In this document: positions 17,645-25,524 of the stretch, one piece after another
Layout of the letters: the number at the start of each line of letters is the position of its first letter
How positions within the stretch are numbered: position 1 is the first letter of the stretch
Assembly (NCBI GenBank): GCA_020029615.1
Contig: JAIBJO010000001.1
Span: forward strand, 1-64,000
Length of the DNA stretch: 64,000 nt
Direction: 5' to 3'
Origin: Actinomycetota bacterium
Lineage (GTDB): Bacteria; Actinomycetota; Thermoleophilia; Gaiellales; Gaiellaceae
Position numbers and translations under genes: made by a program
The notes under the pieces: model-generated
What the model was told of the DNA's origin: nothing
Database searches by the model: none
Seen by the model: only the letters and a program-made list of their open reading frames with translations

Positions 17645-18814
17645 ATGGGCGCGAGCGACAGGCCGGTACCCCGTGTGGGCGAGGCGGTGCGCGGCGACTT
17701 CCCGATCTTCGAGCGCGCGACCTATCTCAACTCCTGCTCGCAGGGCGCCCTGTCGCTGCGCGTCCGCGCTGCGGTCGACGAGTGGCTGGCCGGCTGGGAC
17801 GAGAACGGCGCCGACTGGGAGTACTGGGTCGGGCAGAACGAGGCCGCCCGCTCGGGCTTCGCGTCGCTGATCCATGCTCCACCCGAAGAGGTCGCCGTCA
17901 CGACCTCGGTCTCGCAGGCGGTCAGCGCGTTCGTCTCGGCGCTCGACTTCAGCGGCGAGCGCAACCGCATCGTCATCAGCGACTACGAGTTCCCGACGGT
18001 CGGGCAGATCGCTCATGCGCAGGCGCTGCGTGGCGCGGAAGTCGTGCGGGTCGGGCCGCAGGCCGACGGTTCGATCCCGCCCGAGCGCTTTGCAGCGGAG
18101 GTGGACGAGCGCACCGCGCTCGTCTGCTGCACCGCGATCTCGTTCCGCACGGGCCATCGGCACGACGTCGCCGCGATCGCCGGGATCGCGCACGCGAGCG
18201 GGGCGCTCCTGCTCGCGGACAGCTACCAGGCCGTCGGCGCCGTGGAGCTCGACGTTCGCTCGCTCGGCGCCGACGTCGTCACCGGGGGGACCGTGAAGTA
18301 CCTGCTCGGCGCGGCCGGCCTCGGGTTCATGTGGCTGCGCGGCTCGCTGCTGCGCTCGCTGCTGCCAACCCAGACCGGATGGTTTGCGGACGAGGACATC
18401 TTTGCCATGTCCATCGCCGACTACTCTCCTCACGAGAGCGCGCGACGCTTCGACAGCGGTACGCCGCCTGTGCCCTCTCTTTATCCCGGCACGGCCGGCA
18501 TCGAGATCATCTCGGAGGTCGGAGTTCCGGCGATTGAGAAGCACGTGCTCGGGCTCGGCGGTCGCCTCATCGACCGCCTCGACGAGATCGGCGCTACCGT
18601 CGTCACACCACACGAGCCCGAGCGCCGTGGACCGCTGGTATGCGTCCGTTCGACCGATGTGGTCAGGCTCTGCGCGGAGCTCGCCGGGACCGAGCGGATC
18701 GTGACGTCACAACGCGACGACGCGCTTCGGATCTCCGTGCATCTCTACAACGTCGACGAGGACGTCGACCGTGTGGTTGCCGCGCTCGCGGCACGTCGCG
18801 ACCTACTCGCCTGA
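17645..18814 (+). CDS. Class V aminotransferase (PLP-dependent)
   Basis: 389 residues. Fold-type I signatures of the NifS/class V group are in order: 'FPIFERATYLNSCSQGALS', 'AVTTSVSQAVSAFVSAL', 'LLLADSYQAVGAVELDV' with the PLP aspartate replaced by the D-S-Y form, and the lysine in 'TGGTVKYLLG' that would bind PLP. There is no desulfurase cysteine loop of the IscS type, so an aminotransferase, lyase or kynureninase-like reaction is more likely. It stands alone, divergent from the broken methyltransferase. Confidence 0.85.
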   Translation: MGASDRPVPRVGEAVRGDFPIFERATYLNSCSQGALSLRVRAAVDEWLAGWDENGADWEYWVGQNEAARSGFASLIHAPPEEVAVTTSVSQAVSAFVSALDFSGERNRIVISDYEFPTVGQIAHAQALRGAEVVRVGPQADGSIPPERFAAEVDERTALVCCTAISFRTGHRHDVAAIAGIAHASGALLLADSYQAVGAVELDVRSLGADVVTGGTVKYLLGAAGLGFMWLRGSLLRSLLPTQTGWFADEDIFAMSIADYSPHESARRFDSGTPPVPSLYPGTAGIEIISEVGVPAIEKHVLGLGGRLIDRLDEIGATVVTPHEPERRGPLVCVRSTDVVRLCAELAGTERIVTSQRDDALRISVHLYNVDEDVDRVVAALAARRDLLA

Positions 18815-18832
18815 TTCAGCCGAACGGCCGGC

Positions 18833-19579
18833 TCAAACGGGCTTTCGCGCGCGCACGATCGCACCGTGCATCGCGTCTGCGACCACGTGCGTCCGCTCGA
18901 CCTCGACGTCGACGAGGCCGGCGGCGGTGAGGCCCTCGCGGTACTCGCGCTCCGACAGGGCTCCCGCGATGCAGCCGACGTGGTTGCCCCGATCGGCAGC
19001 CGAGAGCCGGTCCTCGGCGACGATGTCGGAGATCCCGATCCGGCCGCCGGCGCGGAGCACGCGAACGATCTCGGAGAGCACCTTCGACTTCTCGGGGGAG
19101 AGGTTCACGACGCAGTTCGAGATCACGACGTCGACGCTCCCTGCGCGCAGGGGGATCGACTCCATCAGGCCCTTCAGGAAGTGAACGTTCGTCGCTCCCG
19201 CCTTCCGGGCATTCGCCTGGGCGAGGGCGAGCATCTCGTCGGTCATGTCCAGGCCGTAGACCGTGCCCGTGGGGCCGACACGACGTGCCGAGAGGAGGAC
19301 GTCGATGCCGCCTCCGGAACCAAGATCGAGGACGGTCTCGCCCTGGTGCATCTCGACGACTGCGACCGGGTTGCCGCATCCGAGGCTCGCGGCCACTGCG
19401 TTCTCGGGAAGCCCCGACCGCTCGCTCTCCGGGTAGAGGCCTTCCCCGAAGAGCGTCGTCGCCTCTCCGTCGCAGCACGCGGTCTCACTGCAACCACAGC
19501 CGCACCCGTTCTCGTGCGTCACGCTCAGCGCGGCTTCGGCGTAATGCTTGCGTACCTGCTCGTGGACGTCGGTGCTCAT
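18833..19579 (-). CDS. arsM: Arsenite S-adenosylmethionine methyltransferase
   Basis: 248 residues. The SAM motif is 'VLDLGSGGGIDVLLSA'. The three cysteines that bind As(III) are conserved at C68 ('SLGCGNP'), C156 ('SNCVVNLS') and C203 ('VGCIAGA'). An N-terminal cysteine cluster ('CGCGCSETACC', residues 26-36) is extra and could collect arsenite. The enzyme methylates arsenite to volatile or less toxic species. It lies downstream of arsR on the same strand, with two strong hairpins and a 32-base palindrome in the gap; the palindrome covers its start codon. Confidence 0.94.
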   Translation of the reverse strand: MSTDVHEQVRKHYAEAALSVTHENGCGCGCSETACCDGEATTLFGEGLYPESERSGLPENAVAASLGCGNPVAVVEMHQGETVLDLGSGGGIDVLLSARRVGPTGTVYGLDMTDEMLALAQANARKAGATNVHFLKGLMESIPLRAGSVDVVISNCVVNLSPEKSKVLSEIVRVLRAGGRIGISDIVAEDRLSAADRGNHVGCIAGALSEREYREGLTAAGLVDVEVERTHVVADAMHGAIVRARKPV

Positions 19580-19605
19580 AGGGCAACCTTGGTTGCACTA
19601 TGAGC
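19574..19605. promoter_or_regulatory. 32-base palindrome over the arsM start codon
   Basis: GCTCATAG (19574-19581) + GGCAACC, a TT centre, then GGTTGCA + CTATGAGC (19598-19605): the arms match at 14 of 15 paired positions plus a one-base mismatch. The arsM ATG (minus strand, 19579) lies inside. A -10-like CATAGT lies in the other arm. It is a probable ArsR-type or MerR-type operator. Confidence 0.65.
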
Positions 19606-19615
19606 GTGGAGGGGT

Positions 19616-19687
19616 GTGGGGAACCGGGAGGTTCCCCACGTTCTCCAAGAGAAGGGGGCACGCGGGGGAAACAGGGTTTCCCCCGCG
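19616..19687. repeat. Two perfect GC-rich hairpins between arsR and arsM
   Basis: Hairpin 1: GTGGGGAACC/GGTTCCCCAC (19616-19639, loop GGGA). Hairpin 2: CGCGGGGGAAAC/GTTTCCCCCGCG (19661-19687, loop AGG). The two share the form GGGGAA(A)C-loop-G(T)TTCCCC, which suggests copies of a palindromic REP-like element. They may also stop or slow transcription from arsR into arsM. Confidence 0.7.
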
Positions 19688-19712
19688 ACCACGAACCGCA
19701 GGCGAGTGGTGC

Positions 19713-20066
19713 TCATACCGCTACTTTCTTCAGGTCGAGGACGCTCGCCGCGCGCTCGAGAGCGCCGCGGTCGAGCGAGTAGTACGCCCAGACGCCGCGC
19801 TGCTCGCGTTCGAGCAGGCCGGCCTGGACGAGCTTCTTGAGGTGGTGACTCACGGTCGGCTGCGATAGGTCGAGTGCGGGTGTCAGCTCGCAGACGCAGG
19901 CAGGCTCGGAACTGCGTGCGAGCATGCTCACGATCCGGACTCGGGTCGGGTCGGCGAGCGCCTTGAAGAGTGCGGCGGTCGCTTTCGTGTCGTCGCTCGT
20001 CAAGTCGTCGTCGAGCGGCCTACAGCAGTCGGCAGGAATCACCATTCCGGAAAGATCGACGTTCAT
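19713..20066 (-). CDS. arsR: ArsR family metalloregulator
   Basis: 117 residues. The winged helix is complete ('ALFKALADPTRVRIVSMLA', 'LDLSQPTVSHHLKKLVQAGLL', 'GVWAYYSL'). Cysteines at C57 and C59 ('EPACVCEL') in the recognition region are the classic arsenite site; C14 and C15 near the N-terminus could add ligands. It lies upstream of arsM and probably represses it until arsenite binds. A -10-like TACACT (minus strand, 20080-20075) sits 8 bases before the ATG, so the mRNA may be leaderless. Confidence 0.93.
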   Translation of the reverse strand: MNVDLSGMVIPADCCRPLDDDLTSDDTKATAALFKALADPTRVRIVSMLARSSEPACVCELTPALDLSQPTVSHHLKKLVQAGLLEREQRGVWAYYSLDRGALERAASVLDLKKVAV

Positions 20067-20139
20067 CGATACCTAGTGTACCAAGAGATCGACAACCGTC
20101 GATGCCTGCCGAACACCGAGGAGTTGCGATACTCGGCAG

Positions 20140-20529
20140 GTGAGCGCCCGCGATGCTGCGGCCGAGTTGGAGAGGACGATCGAGCGCTACAACGACGCGT
20201 GGAACGACCACGACGTCGACGCGATCGTCGCGTTCCACGCTCCCGGCATGGTGTTCGAGAACCACACCGCCGGGGAGCGCGTCGAAGGGGACGACGTCAG
20301 TCCCCACATCGCGCGGATATTCGAGAACGCGCCCGACCTCGTCTTTCGCGGCCGCAGGTTGTACGTCCGTGACGGGCTGGTCGTCAGCGAGTGGACAGCG
20401 ACGGCGACCAATCGCGAGGGTCGTCGCGTCGAATGGGACGGCATCGACGTCTTCCCGTTCGAGAACGGCCTGATCGCCCGCAAGGACGTGTACTCGTCGT
20501 CCCACCGGCCGCGCGTGCTCCACTCGTAA
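20140..20529 (+). CDS. SnoaL-like / nuclear transport factor 2-like protein
   Basis: 129 residues from a GTG start. The cone-shaped NTF2 fold is suggested by 'IERYNDAWNDHDVDAIVAFHAPGMVFENH', 'LVVSEWTATATNREGRRVEWDGIDVFPFENGLIARKDVYSS', the usual order of SnoaL-type small enzymes and binding proteins. Its stop is 3 bases before the start of the dehydrogenase, so the two are likely co-transcribed. No substrate can be named. Confidence 0.8.
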   Translation: MSARDAAAELERTIERYNDAWNDHDVDAIVAFHAPGMVFENHTAGERVEGDDVSPHIARIFENAPDLVFRGRRLYVRDGLVVSEWTATATNREGRRVEWDGIDVFPFENGLIARKDVYSSSHRPRVLHS

Positions 20530-20532
20530 CGC

Positions 20533-21414
20533 GTGTCGCGGCCACGGGTGCACGAGACGGCCGGCGTGCCGGCCGAGATCGAGCAGGAGCTCGCCCGCGA
20601 CTTCGATCTGACCGAGTCCGCCCACGGTGCCCACGGAGTCGTGACGACCCCCGCCGTCAGAGTCGATGCAACGTTTCTCGACGCCGTCGGGCCGCAGCTC
20701 CGCATCGTCGCGAACTACGCCGTCGGCATCGACAACATCGACCGCGAGGCGGCGTGCGATCGTGGGATCGTCGTCACCAACACCCCCGATGTACTCACGA
20801 ACGCCACGGCGGAGCATGCGATCGGCCTTGCTCTCTCGCTCCTGCGGCGGATCTGTGAGGGCGACCGCGCGCTGCGTCGGCGCGATCCGTGGGAGTGGGG
20901 GCCGGACTTCATGGTTGGCGACAGCTTCGAGGGAAAGGAGCTACTCGTCGTAGGCCCGGGGAGGATCGGCCGCCGGGTCGCCCAGCTGGGCGAGGCACTC
21001 GGCGCGAGGCCAACGCTCAGTGGGCGCGGGGACGACCTGCTCGAACACCTCGCGAGCGCCGATGTGATGAGCCTCCATTGCCCGCTGACGCCCGAGACGC
21101 ACCATCTGATCGACACTCACGGTCTCGCGGCCATGAAGCCGACCGCGGTGCTGGTCAACACCGCGCGGGGTGCGGTTGTCGACGAGGCGGCCTTGATCGT
21201 CGCGCTCCAGGCCGGATCGATCGCCGGAGCGGCGCTCGACGTGTTCGAATACGAGCCGGCGGTGAGCGACGAGCTTCTCGCGCTCGAGAACGTCGTGCTG
21301 ACGCCGCATATCGCGAGCGCGACGCACGACGCCCGCCTGGCGATGGGGATGCTCTGCGTCTCCGCCTTGCGCGCCGTGCTCCTCGAGGGCCGGCCACCCC
21401 CGAACGCGATATAG
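20533..21414 (+). CDS. D-2-hydroxyacid dehydrogenase (glyoxylate/hydroxypyruvate reductase type)
   Basis: 293 residues from a GTG start, shorter than the usual 310-330 because the N-terminal domain is reduced. The catalytic domain has 'VGIDNIDREAACDRGIVVTNTPDVLTNATAEHAIGL'; the Rossmann loop is 'VVGPGRIGRRVA'. The active-site residues are in place: Arg in 'LVNTARGAVVDEAAL', Glu in 'DVFEYEP' and His in 'VLTPHIASAT'. It reduces 2-keto acids with NAD(P)H. It follows the SnoaL-like gene closely and precedes the amidinohydrolase gene. Confidence 0.9.
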   Translation: MSRPRVHETAGVPAEIEQELARDFDLTESAHGAHGVVTTPAVRVDATFLDAVGPQLRIVANYAVGIDNIDREAACDRGIVVTNTPDVLTNATAEHAIGLALSLLRRICEGDRALRRRDPWEWGPDFMVGDSFEGKELLVVGPGRIGRRVAQLGEALGARPTLSGRGDDLLEHLASADVMSLHCPLTPETHHLIDTHGLAAMKPTAVLVNTARGAVVDEAALIVALQAGSIAGAALDVFEYEPAVSDELLALENVVLTPHIASATHDARLAMGMLCVSALRAVLLEGRPPPNAI

Positions 21415-21423
21415 CGTCTCGCG

Positions 21424-22275
21424 ATGGCGCTCTTCGGCTCCCCGTCCATGACTGGCCGGCTCGAGCGCGTCCTCGTGCGGCCACCGCTCGCCGAGGACGT
21501 GGCGCGCTGGCGTGAGTACGGCTGGCGGGCGGCGCCCGATCATGCTGCCGCTGCGGCAGAGCACGAAGTTTTTTGCGGGCTACTCGAGGAGGCCGGGGCG
21601 CAGGTCGTCGAGTCGCGCCACGACCCTGGCAATCCTGATGCGATCTATGTGTACGACCCGGTCCTCGTCGGATCCCAAGGGGCGGTGCTCCTTCGGCCAG
21701 GGAAAAAAGGGCGTCGCCGCGAGCCGGCCGCGATCGCGGCGGCGCTCCAGAGCGCGGGCGTGCCGATCTCGGCGGAGCTGCACGCGCCTGCCTTCGCGGA
21801 GGGGGGCGACACGCTCTGGCTCGACGAGTCGACGCTGCTCATCGGCATCGGATACCGGACGAGCGAGGAGGCGGTTCGCGCTCTCGAGGCGGCGTTCCCC
21901 GGGGTGACGGTCGTCGGCTTCGACCTCCCACACTGGAACGGCGTCGGCGAGGTGTTGCATCTCATGTCCTTCATCTCGCCCCTCGATCGCGATCTCGCGC
22001 TCGTCTATCGCCGCCTCGCGCCCGTTCGCCTGCTCAGGCTTCTCGCCGAGCGCGACATCGCGGTCGTCGAGGTGCCGGACGAGGAGTTCGAGTCCCAAGG
22101 CTCGAACGTCCTCGCGCTTGGGCCGAGGCGCGCGCTCGCGCTCGACGGCAACCCGGAGACCCGCAGGCGCATGGAGAGAGCGGGGGTGGAGGTGGCGGTC
22201 TACCGCGGTGACGAGATCTCGAAGAAGGGCGACGGCGGCCCGACCTGCCTCACGCGTCCGCTGCTGCGGCGCTGA
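21424..22275 (+). CDS. DDAH-like amidinohydrolase (dimethylargininase family)
   Basis: 283 residues. The pentein fold of arginine-modifying enzymes is recognised by 'VLVRPP' at the start, 'AIYVYDPVLVGSQGAVLLRPGKKGRRREP', 'AFAEGGDTLWLDESTLLIGIGYRTS', the catalytic His in 'GEVLHLMSFISPLD' and the Cys nucleophile near the C-terminus ('GGPTCLTRPL', C275). DDAH enzymes hydrolyse methylated arginine to citrulline; related members use other guanidines. It starts 9 bases after the dehydrogenase and may form an operon with it. Confidence 0.9.
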   Translation: MALFGSPSMTGRLERVLVRPPLAEDVARWREYGWRAAPDHAAAAAEHEVFCGLLEEAGAQVVESRHDPGNPDAIYVYDPVLVGSQGAVLLRPGKKGRRREPAAIAAALQSAGVPISAELHAPAFAEGGDTLWLDESTLLIGIGYRTSEEAVRALEAAFPGVTVVGFDLPHWNGVGEVLHLMSFISPLDRDLALVYRRLAPVRLLRLLAERDIAVVEVPDEEFESQGSNVLALGPRRALALDGNPETRRRMERAGVEVAVYRGDEISKKGDGGPTCLTRPLLRR

Positions 22276-22281
22276 ACGCCC

Positions 22282-23001
22282 CTACGAGAGGGCGAAACCG
22301 AGGGAGAAGCCGAGCGCAGTCGCGAGCCCGGCCTCGCGCCCTCCGAGCTCGAACGCCTCGGGCATGAGCGTGTCGGCGAGCATCACCAGCAACGCGCCGC
22401 CTGCGAAGGCGAGGGCGAACGCGCCTCCGGCCGTCGGCATCGTGTCGAGGAGGAGCCACCCTGCTGCAGCGGCGGCGACGGACGCGCCGACGACGACGCT
22501 CCACATCGCGAAGATCCGGCCGCGCTTCCAGCCGGCCTCGACGAGGCCCGTCGTCCCGGAGAGCGACTCGGGCACGTTCGACACGAACACCCCGACGACT
22601 ACCGCGATCGGGACGACTCCATCCTGGAGCAGCGACGCGCCGAGCACGAACGACTCGGGTATCCCGTCGAGCACGGTTCCGAGCACGATGGCGTTCGCGC
22701 TCCCCGCGAGCTGGTGCGCGCCGCCCGTGCTCTTCCGCCCGTGCCCTCCTCTCCGGTCGATCGCCCAGTCGCCGACGTAGAACGCCAGCGCCCCGGCTGC
22801 GAACCCGGTCGCAGCGAGCGCGAAGTCGGTGTCGAACGCCTCGAGCACCAGCTCGTAGGCCACGGCTGCGATCAGCGCTCCCGAGCCGAAGGCCATCGCC
22901 AGTCCGATCCACCGAGTTCCGAGCCTCGCGAACACTGCGAGCGAGGCTCCGACCCAGAGCGATCCGGCGGTGACGAGCCCCCACAGTGCGGCCTCGAGCA
23001 T
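22282..23001 (-). CDS. ZIP family metal transporter
   Basis: 239 residues with about eight hydrophobic helices. The metal-binding helices of ZIP proteins are intact: 'VLGTVLDGIPESFVLG' (H replaced by D in the usual HNxPEG form) and 'VFVSNVPESLSGT', plus a His/Gly-rich loop ('RRGGHGRKSTGGAHQ') between helices 3 and 4. It would bring zinc, iron or manganese into the cell. The replaced residues in the transport helix are seen in the bacterial GufA-like branch. It is convergent with the DDAH-like gene. Confidence 0.88.
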   Translation of the reverse strand: MLEAALWGLVTAGSLWVGASLAVFARLGTRWIGLAMAFGSGALIAAVAYELVLEAFDTDFALAATGFAAGALAFYVGDWAIDRRGGHGRKSTGGAHQLAGSANAIVLGTVLDGIPESFVLGASLLQDGVVPIAVVVGVFVSNVPESLSGTTGLVEAGWKRGRIFAMWSVVVGASVAAAAAGWLLLDTMPTAGGAFALAFAGGALLVMLADTLMPEAFELGGREAGLATALGFSLGFALS

Positions 23002-23010
23002 GGGTGGACT

Positions 23011-24102
23011 CTACGACCCGTCGAGCGTGAGCTGGCGGTAGGGCGAAAGCCCCGAGACCCCGACGCCGACGAGACGCAACGCGCCGGGCCGATCCCGGAG
23101 CCCCCTGTCGAGCAGGCTGCAGGCGACGGTTCCGATGACGTCGGCCTCGTCCACCGCCGCCGGGAGGGTCAGCGAGCGCGTGCGGATGGAGAAGTCCCCG
23201 TAGCGCAGCTTCGCGGTGACCGTCCGACCGGAGAGGTTCGAGCTCCTCAGCCGCTCGGAGACGAGCTCTGCAAGGCGCTTGACCTCGTCGTGCAGGAAAG
23301 CGCGCTCCGAGACGTCGCGCGCGAACGTGTCCTCGGCCGAGACCGACACCGGTTCGCCTCCCAGCTCGAGGTCACGTGGGTCGAGTCCCCGGGCGCGATC
23401 GCGAAGGAGCGTGCCGATCGATCCCGGCAAGGCCGCCTTCAGGTCGGGATCCGCCAGCCGGGCCAGGGCGCCGATCGTCTCGACGCCGGCCGATCGCAGT
23501 CGCGCCTCCGAGCGTGGACCCACTCCCGGGAGCAGCCGCACGGGGAGCGGCGCCAGGAACGCAGCCTCGGTTCCGGGAGCCACAACGGTGACGCCGCCCG
23601 GCTTGCGGCGATCCGACCCGATCTTGCAGACGACCTTCGAGGTCCCGACCCCGAGCGAGCACGTGAGGCTCGTCGTCGCCCGCACCGCCGTCTGGATGGC
23701 CGATGCCACCGCGCGGGCGCGCGTGAAGTCGGAGGCGGCGGTCGCGAGATCGAGGTAGCCCTCGTCGATCCCGGTGCGCTCGATCCGTGGGACGATCTCG
23801 GCAACGGTGTCCCACACCACCCGTGAGTACTGGCGATACAACGCATGCCGCGGTCGTACGAAGACCGCGTCGGGGCAGCGTCTGAGCGCCTCCGCCGCGC
23901 TCATCGCCGAGTGGATCCCGAACTTCCGAGCGGCGTAGTTCGCGGTCGACACGACGCCGCGCCCGTGCGGGTCGCCGCCCACGACTAGCGGTCGCTCGCG
24001 GAGCGCGGGGTCTTCGAGCTCCTCGACGGCCGCGAAGAACGCGTCGAGATCGAGGTGCGCGAGGATCGGCACCCCGGCGAGTCGCCGACCGGCAGGTGTC
24101 AT
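23011..24102 (-). CDS. dinB: DNA polymerase IV (Y family)
   Basis: 363 residues from ATG 24102; a further in-frame ATG at 24150 gives a poor extension. Palm motifs are visible: 'LAHLDLDAFFAAVEELEDP' with the first catalytic Asp pair, 'FGIHSAMSAAEALRRCP', and 'GIDEGYLDLA' with the second Asp-Glu. A helix-hairpin-helix segment ('LLPGVGPRSEARLRSAGVETIGALA') and the little finger ('RTVTAKLRYGDFSIRTRSLTLP') follow. There is no clear C-terminal beta-clamp motif except 'YRQLTLDGS', which may serve. The promoter region carries the TTGTAAC array. Confidence 0.94.
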   Translation of the reverse strand: MTPAGRRLAGVPILAHLDLDAFFAAVEELEDPALRERPLVVGGDPHGRGVVSTANYAARKFGIHSAMSAAEALRRCPDAVFVRPRHALYRQYSRVVWDTVAEIVPRIERTGIDEGYLDLATAASDFTRARAVASAIQTAVRATTSLTCSLGVGTSKVVCKIGSDRRKPGGVTVVAPGTEAAFLAPLPVRLLPGVGPRSEARLRSAGVETIGALARLADPDLKAALPGSIGTLLRDRARGLDPRDLELGGEPVSVSAEDTFARDVSERAFLHDEVKRLAELVSERLRSSNLSGRTVTAKLRYGDFSIRTRSLTLPAAVDEADVIGTVACSLLDRGLRDRPGALRLVGVGVSGLSPYRQLTLDGS

Positions 24103-24154
24103 CGGCGCAAGGCTAGACCCAGGCCGGCGAGCAGCGTACGAGCGGTGCAAGCCC

Positions 24155-24259
24155 TTGTAACAACTTGTAACTTGCCCGCATGCCGGGCCGTGGCGGCTTG
24201 AAACATGCTGTTCGAGCCGCTCGCCGGTGCGAAGCCGAGTTCGTTACATGTTGTTACAA
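24155..24259. promoter_or_regulatory. Four-site TTGTAAC operator array
   Basis: TTGTAAC occurs at 24155-24161 and 24165-24171, and its reverse complement at 24253-24259 (GTTACAA) and 24243-24249 (GTTACAT, one base changed). Within each pair the spacing is exactly 10 bases, one helix turn, and the two pairs form an inverted repeat about 70 bases apart. The array lies between divergent dinB and the serine hydrolase gene. Confidence 0.6.
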
Positions 24260-24299
24260 AGGATGATCAGGCGCCGCGAAACGGGTCGATTCGTGAGCT

Positions 24300-25445
24300 G
24301 TGGCTCTATGGTTGCTCCGTGATTCCCACGTGATCGACGCACCCGCGTCACCCCCGCTGCCGCCTCCGGCGATCGAGCAGCCGGCACCGCGGCAAGTGTC
24401 CTACGGGCTCGTGACCGGGCGCGCGGCCCGCGGCACGGTCAAGGTGATCGTGTCGGCGAACGGTCGCCGGCTCGCAGCGAAGCCGCTTCGAGGTCGGAGG
24501 TTCTCGCTTCGCGTATCGCTTCCCACGGGGAACGTCGCCGTGCGGGTGACGACCGTGGCTCGAGGCGGACGACGCTCGTCACGCGTCGTCGACGAGGTCT
24601 TCGGTCTCCCTGCAGCGGCCTCGCCCCGTTCGGTGCGCTCCCGGCAGGACCCGGTCCTGGCGCGGAAGGTGCGTGCGCTCGCACGCGATTACCCGGGAAC
24701 GGCTGGGATTTATGTACAGAGCCTGACCGGCGGCGCCGGTGCGGCGTGGAACGCGAAGGCGCAGTTCCCGGCGGCTTCGACGCTCAAGCTCGCCATAGCG
24801 GCTGCCGTGTTGGCGGAGCATCCCGGCGTCCCCGCGGCCGGCTCCGGCGTGCACTCGCTCATGCTCTCGATGCTCACGCATTCGGACAACGCATCCGCCA
24901 ACGCACTCGAGGTCTGGCTCGCCGGGTCGACTAGCGCGGGCTCGCATCGCGTCAACGCGCTGATGCGGTCGATCGGACTCTTCGACTCGGAGATGTACGG
25001 CGGATACGAGCTGCGGACGCCCGCGTCGAGGATTCCCGTTCGCGTCGAGCGCCAGCCGAGCTTCGGCTACGGGAAGCACACAAGCGCGTTCGACATGGCC
25101 TCGCTGCTCCGCGCCGTATGGCTGGCATCCGGGTCACGCGGCCGCCTGCGTGAAGAACACCCGGGATTTACGACCGCCGACGGACGCTATCTCCTGTGGC
25201 TGCTCGCCCACGTCAGCGATGCCCCGAAGCTCGATCGAGTGCGCGAAGGCAATCGCGGAGTCGTCGTCCTGCACAAGGCGGGCTGGCTCCAGACGGCCAG
25301 GCACGACGCTGGCCTCGTCTTCTGGCGCGGTGGAGTGTTCGTCGCCGGTGTGATGACGTGGAGCTCGTCGGGCGCCGGGACATCCTCCGACCGGCTGGCC
25401 GGAAAAATCGCTCGCCTGACGCTGGAGCGGCTGCGCCGCACGTAG
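24300..25445 (+). CDS. Serine beta-lactamase-like hydrolase
   Basis: 381 residues from a GTG start that follows an in-frame stop. A proline-rich linker and a beta-rich domain (residues about 30-115) precede a class A-type penicillin-recognising domain: Ser-x-x-Lys in 'FPAASTLKLAIA', Ser-Asp-Asn in 'LTHSDNASANAL' and 'LHKAGWLQTARHDAG' in place of Lys-Thr-Gly. The Thr-to-Ala change is unusual for a true beta-lactamase. No signal peptide is seen, so export depends on a start I cannot place. It may act on cell wall rather than antibiotics. Confidence 0.82.
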   Translation: MALWLLRDSHVIDAPASPPLPPPAIEQPAPRQVSYGLVTGRAARGTVKVIVSANGRRLAAKPLRGRRFSLRVSLPTGNVAVRVTTVARGGRRSSRVVDEVFGLPAAASPRSVRSRQDPVLARKVRALARDYPGTAGIYVQSLTGGAGAAWNAKAQFPAASTLKLAIAAAVLAEHPGVPAAGSGVHSLMLSMLTHSDNASANALEVWLAGSTSAGSHRVNALMRSIGLFDSEMYGGYELRTPASRIPVRVERQPSFGYGKHTSAFDMASLLRAVWLASGSRGRLREEHPGFTTADGRYLLWLLAHVSDAPKLDRVREGNRGVVVLHKAGWLQTARHDAGLVFWRGGVFVAGVMTWSSSGAGTSSDRLAGKIARLTLERLRRT

Positions 25446-25524
25446 GGGTGGCGCTCGACGCCCGCCTCTGCGCTGTCGGTACAGTTTCTGAACCACCTAC
25501 GACAAGCGTACGAAAGCGAGAGAC

